Below, piece by piece: positions 61,059-64,000 of a stretch of 64,000 nucleotides of DNA. Under the pieces are notes generated by a model. The model ran no database searches. It was given only the letters and a program-made list of their open reading frames with translations, and was not told the origin of the DNA. Location: assembly GCA_910589395.1 (NCBI GenBank), contig CAJUTL010000008.1, positions 32,681 through 96,680 of the forward strand, given 5' to 3'. This DNA comes from an uncultured Oscillospiraceae bacterium (GTDB taxonomy: Bacteria; Bacillota_A; Clostridia; Oscillospirales; Acutalibacteraceae). A program made the translations under genes and the position numbers. Numbering within the stretch: position 1 is the first letter of the stretch; each line of letters opens with the position of its first letter.

Positions 61059-61844
61059 ATGACCATTCTGAAGCATGAATTGAAGGAAGGCCGAATTTCC
61101 CTGCTGATTTGGGCGGCCGCCATTTCTTTTCTTCTCGGAGTCTGCATTTTAATCTATCCCGAAATGGAAAAACAGATGGGTGAGATCAGCGCCATGTTTG
61201 CCGATATGGGAGGTTTTTCCCAGGCCTTTGGCATGGATCGGGTCAATTTCGGGGAATTTTCCGGCTTTTTCGCGGTGGAATGCGGCAACGTACTGGGGCT
61301 GGGCGGCGCCCTTTTCGCGGCGCTGCTGGGGATCTCCGCTTTCGCCAAGGAAGAAAAGGAGCACACGGCGGAATTCCTGTTATCCCACCCCGTTTCCCGC
61401 ACCGCCGTAGCAGCCGGAAAGCTGGGCGCGATCCTTGTACAGCTTTTCCTGCTTACTCTGGCGTCCATGCTGGTCACCCTGCTGTGCATGGTCATGATCC
61501 GGGAAACAATACCCTTCTCCACCCTGGCCCTGCTGTTTTCCTCGTATTTCTTCATGCAGCTGGAAACCGCGACGATCACCTTTGGGATCTCCGCCTTTCT
61601 GCGCCGGGGCGGCATGGGGATCGGCCTGGGGCTTGCGGCTTTGTTTTACTTTGTAAACCTGCTTTCTAACCTGTTGGAGGAAACGAAATTTCTAAAATAT
61701 TTCACCCCCTTCGGCTACGCGGAGGGAGCGGATATCCTGACAGAGCATTCGATCCCGCTGAATTATTTCGCGGTGGGTATGGTCTTTTCCCTGGCCGGGA
61801 TCCTTCTGGCCTTTTGGCAGTACCGAAGAAAGGATATCAGCTGA
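61059..61844 (+). CDS. ABC transporter permease (ABC-2 type)
   Basis: A 261-residue membrane protein with six hydrophobic segments and EHTAEFLLSHPVSRTAVAAGKL, the coupling region of ABC-2 permeases that act with separate ATPases. CAAAGGAGG precedes the ATG. It should form the exporter with the ATPase upstream under TetR control. Substrate unknown. Confidence 0.88.
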   Translation: MTILKHELKEGRISLLIWAAAISFLLGVCILIYPEMEKQMGEISAMFADMGGFSQAFGMDRVNFGEFSGFFAVECGNVLGLGGALFAALLGISAFAKEEKEHTAEFLLSHPVSRTAVAAGKLGAILVQLFLLTLASMLVTLLCMVMIRETIPFSTLALLFSSYFFMQLETATITFGISAFLRRGGMGIGLGLAALFYFVNLLSNLLEETKFLKYFTPFGYAEGADILTEHSIPLNYFAVGMVFSLAGILLAFWQYRRKDIS

Positions 61845-61922
61845 ACAAAGGGCGGCGCTGGCACTCGTGAAGCTGCTTGGTGCAAACGAACAGCTTCCGG
61901 CCCGATCACAACCAGGCAGACA

Positions 61923-62137
61923 AATTGGAATTTAGCGGCGAGAGAAAGCCTACCCTTACTTGTAGAGGGAAAACAGACTGCTGCGCAGTCTACGGGGACC
62001 ACCGATAGGTGGTGGAAAGGATAGTCACACGCAGAAAGTAGGATAAAACCGCCAGCTTCAATCCCCTCAGTCACGGCTTTGCCGTGACAGCTCCCCTTAT
62101 AAATAAGTGGAGCCTAAGGGCGATAAACTATAATTTA
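61923..62137. repeat. Composite palindromic repeat, second copy
   Basis: Begins AAATTGGAATTTAGCGGC and ends with GCGATAAACTATAATTTA, the tail shared with the elements at 24.4, 37.5 and 58.2 kb. The centre has GGGGACCACCGATAGGTGGTGG and TCAGTCACGGCTTTGCCGTGACAGCTCCCC-like sequence (62069-62096), matching 58192-58405. It fills the 316-bp gap between the permease and the convergent C39-like gene. No gene is seen there. Confidence 0.6.
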
Positions 62138-62160
62138 ATAAATATCTACTTGCTTGCCTC

Positions 62161-62520
62161 TTATTCTAGCCCGATCCCCAAAAAAGAAGTGATCTTGCCA
62201 TAAGGGTATTCCCCCTCGATCAGACCAAACTCTGGATCGTAATAGAGGCCGTGATGCAGCAGCGTCCAGTGGGTGTATCCGGCGTTTGTATGTACGGTCA
62301 GGATCGAAACCTCCGCGGGGATCGGGTTTTTCTTGGAGATCCGCGTGTTTCGCTCTCGGTGCTTTATGCCGTAAAAATCTAAAATCTCCATGAGCTGCCC
62401 AATGCTGGTGGGGCCAGCGGTTTTCATATCCCGGATCACCTCGTCCACCGATTTTTCCGTGAGCATAGCGATACAGGCCTGCCCACAGGTTTCCGGCGTG
62501 GGCTGCATAATAAGCTCCAT
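62161..62520 (-). CDS. C39-like cysteine peptidase family protein
   Basis: A compact 119-residue protein of the papain-like C39 class. QPTPETCGQACIAML carries the oxyanion Gln and candidate nucleophile Cys12. HTNAGYTHWTLLHHGLYYDPEFG carries His84 and the Asp95 pair. It lacks an ABC domain, so it is a stand-alone peptidase or transglutaminase-like relative, and it may act on small substrates. No bacteriocin precursor gene is apparent nearby. Divergent from the MGMT-like gene. Confidence 0.75.
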   Translation of the reverse strand: MELIMQPTPETCGQACIAMLTEKSVDEVIRDMKTAGPTSIGQLMEILDFYGIKHRERNTRISKKNPIPAEVSILTVHTNAGYTHWTLLHHGLYYDPEFGLIEGEYPYGKITSFLGIGLE

Positions 62521-62611
62521 TTTATTTTCTCCTCTGTAAAACAGATTTTATCTTGCGATAGAAAAGAAAGCAAGCTATACTGAAAGGAAACCATAGAAAG
62601 GCGGAATCTGC

Positions 62612-62935
62612 TTGAAAAGCTTTCCAAAAAGGATCTATGACTTGGTTTCACAAATTCCGGCGGGCAAAGTGGCGACCTATGGCCAGCTTGCCGCCATGGC
62701 CGGCAGCCCAAGAGCCGCCAGGATCGTGGGAGCCGCCATGTACCGGGCTCCTGCCGGGCTTCCCTGCCACCGGGTCCTCTACAGTGACGGCAGGCTGTGT
62801 TGTGACCAAGCCTTCGGCGGAAAGGAATTTCAGCGCGATATGCTGGAGCGCGAGGGTATCTCCTTCCTTTCAGACAGCAGAGTGGATCTGAAACAGCACC
62901 TTTGGGACGGTGAAGGCGGCTTGCGGATAGAGTAA
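62612..62935 (+). CDS. MGMT-family DNA alkyltransferase-like protein
   Basis: A 107-residue protein matching the DNA-binding domain of O6-alkylguanine-DNA alkyltransferases. IPAGKVATYGQLAAMAG is the recognition helix region, and GLPCHRVLYSDGRL retains the reactive Cys52, unlike ATL proteins that carry Trp. It lacks the N-terminal domain of full Ogt. TTG at 62612 is used, with GAAAGGCGG upstream. Suicide repair of alkylated DNA is likely. Confidence 0.85.
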   Translation: MKSFPKRIYDLVSQIPAGKVATYGQLAAMAGSPRAARIVGAAMYRAPAGLPCHRVLYSDGRLCCDQAFGGKEFQRDMLEREGISFLSDSRVDLKQHLWDGEGGLRIE

Positions 62936-62940
62936 TTTCC

Positions 62941-63885
62941 CTATTCTCTGGCCAAGCTGTTTATCAGTTCCGTCACTTTTTCCAGAGTTCCGTCCAGAAA
63001 ATTCATAGCTACCGGGCGGTGGGCCACCCCGGAGATCAGCGAAAGATGAAATTCGTGAAGCAGAGAATCGATCAAGAACATTTTTTGCGGATAGCCTTCC
63101 GCCGCGCTCCAATCTCTGAGAAAGGCCTCAAAAACCTTGGCCGCCGCGCCGGTAGGCATATTGTTTCTGCGATAGTTTCGGCGGTATTCCCTATAGGAAT
63201 ACTGATAACCGCACCGGCACTCTCTGAAATCGTCATCTCCCGACAGCTCAGCCTGACAGTGGTGACATCGGATCGCATATCTTTCCATACGCTCCATATC
63301 TTCTTTTCCGTACTTGCAGCGAAGATACAGAGTTAAACCGATTTCATCGGCAAGCTCTGTGTCCTGAATCCCCTTGGCGTCCAGCAAATAAAGCCTTCTA
63401 AGCTTTTGGGGCTTCAGCTTTTCCGGCCAATGAAACACATTATATTTCTGCGGAACGATCCGGTCCCGCAACGCCGCTTTCTCTTCGCGCTCCCGTTCGA
63501 TCCGCCTTTTGTTTCTTTCCGCCTGCCTTATGTTTTTTTTCGCAATTTTACGCACAAGCGTCTCTCCGTTTTCGGCATAAAGGCTGTCAACATATTCCAA
63601 CAGCAGGCGATAGCTTTTCCGATCCTTTACTTTGATTTCTCCTACCAGAAAGGCATCCTGATCTATTATGATCCCGGTGATCAAATACACGCCGGATCTG
63701 CCAACGCGATACGTCCAGCCATTCTTTTCCGACCAAACCGGAATACCGAACCTCAAATCAAAATGCTCCTGAAGGTATTCGGCAAAGCCGCGAAACAGCT
63801 CTGAGATATCGCTGCCCCAAAACGCCTCCAGCTCTGCCATCTCCGGAATATGATTTTTGGGAAAGCACTCCCGAAAGCTGTTCAT
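62941..63885 (-). CDS. Hypothetical protein with DUF3788-like start and C-terminal zinc ribbon
   Basis: A 314-residue soluble protein. The N-terminal third (FGIPVWSEKNGWTYRVGRSGVYLITGIIID) resembles DUF3788-type domains, an uncertain comparison. A charged region about 110-140 is rich in Arg/Lys/Glu and coiled. The C-terminal part has CHHC and CRCGYQY, a probable zinc ribbon, then YREYRRNYRRNN. Function unknown. AAGGAG lies upstream of the ATG at 63883-63885; GTG one codon earlier is possible. It is convergent with the MGMT-like gene, separated by 5 bp. Confidence 0.6.
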   Translation of the reverse strand: MNSFRECFPKNHIPEMAELEAFWGSDISELFRGFAEYLQEHFDLRFGIPVWSEKNGWTYRVGRSGVYLITGIIIDQDAFLVGEIKVKDRKSYRLLLEYVDSLYAENGETLVRKIAKKNIRQAERNKRRIEREREEKAALRDRIVPQKYNVFHWPEKLKPQKLRRLYLLDAKGIQDTELADEIGLTLYLRCKYGKEDMERMERYAIRCHHCQAELSGDDDFRECRCGYQYSYREYRRNYRRNNMPTGAAAKVFEAFLRDWSAAEGYPQKMFLIDSLLHEFHLSLISGVAHRPVAMNFLDGTLEKVTELINSLARE

Positions 63886-64000
63886 CACAGAAGCTCTCCT
63901 TCCCGCTTATTTGGAAAGGCTGGGCTTTTTGACTTTTCAGGGTTTTCTTTTGCTCATGTGAGATAAAGAAGTAAAAGAAGTGTAAAAAATTTTGCCGTTC
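63886..64000. other. Right-edge upstream region
   Basis: 115 bp upstream of the last gene. It contains that gene's ribosome binding site and probably part of its promoter. No other feature can be supported before the window ends. Confidence 0.4.

Overview
The window looks like a chromosome segment of an anaerobic, spore-forming member of the Clostridia, most likely Oscillospirales. Evidence: spore-type genes (a SleL-like LysM/GH18 hydrolase, a SleB-type hydrolase, a SpoVB-like flippase), an NfnA-type electron-bifurcation subunit, QueH, a zinc-ribbon/PASTA kinase-like protein, G+C-rich coding sequence, near-consensus sigma-A promoters with AGGAGG-type ribosome binding sites, and short dispersed palindromic repeats. 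The genus call is inference; there is no rRNA. About 60 protein genes and one tRNA are supported. No CRISPR array, prophage or intact transposase gene was seen.

Layout. 1-3.9 kb: nfnA, an iron alcohol dehydrogenase behind two Rex-like operators, a LysR regulator and a small unknown gene. 4.2-9.5 kb: a SleL-like hydrolase converging on queH-amidohydrolase-unknown-VanZ/RDD, then yuiD. 9.7-13.2 kb: a more A+T-rich accessory patch with a frameshifted FAD oxidoreductase, a secreted leucine-rich-repeat/SLH protein and a MITE-like palindrome. 13.2-19.4 kb: birA-bioY-DUF1284 behind a BirA-like operator, glnS-gltX and a D,D-carboxypeptidase. 19.5-28 kb: glutamine amidotransferase, tRNA-Leu(GAG), exonuclease, Mpg, PepF, a repeat cluster, SleB, GH3 beta-glucosidase. 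28.4-36.9 kb: a leftward aromatic amino acid cluster (aroE, aroK, DAHP synthase, tyrA, aroA, aroC, DUF2461, pheA, GNAT) with a terminator-containing leader before the DAHP synthase gene. 37-41.5 kb: acpP, proS and a sugar oxidoreductase/isomerase pair behind a perfect 20-bp palindrome. 41.5-49.2 kb: prmA-AAA-double GNAT-HD with overlapping ends, spoVB, and a PASTA pseudokinase followed by a WYL regulator. 49.4-54 kb: a sugar ABC transporter (binding protein, ATPase, permease) followed by a class II aldolase. 54.3-58.2 kb: an Rrf2 regulator divergent from a flavodoxin/ferredoxin gene with paired operators, then copA with a MerR-type promoter. 58.5-64 kb: a methyltransferase, a TetR/ABC cassette interrupted by a tandem repeat array, a C39-like protein, an MGMT-like protein and an unknown zinc-ribbon protein.

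How the genes work together. The aro block covers shikimate pathway steps from DAHP synthase to prephenate, except aroB and aroD/aroQ, plus both the Phe and Tyr branches. The sugar ABC genes, the aldolase and the oxidoreductase/isomerase pair point to carbohydrate uptake and catabolism. NfnA and the Rex-like alcohol dehydrogenase promoter point to fermentative redox balancing. The most distinctive items are the PASTA protein with an inactivated kinase domain, several short-repeat families (one supplies the last residues of an ABC ATPase), and the paired Rrf2-type operators. I did not find a clear multi-gene system that is wholly undescribed.
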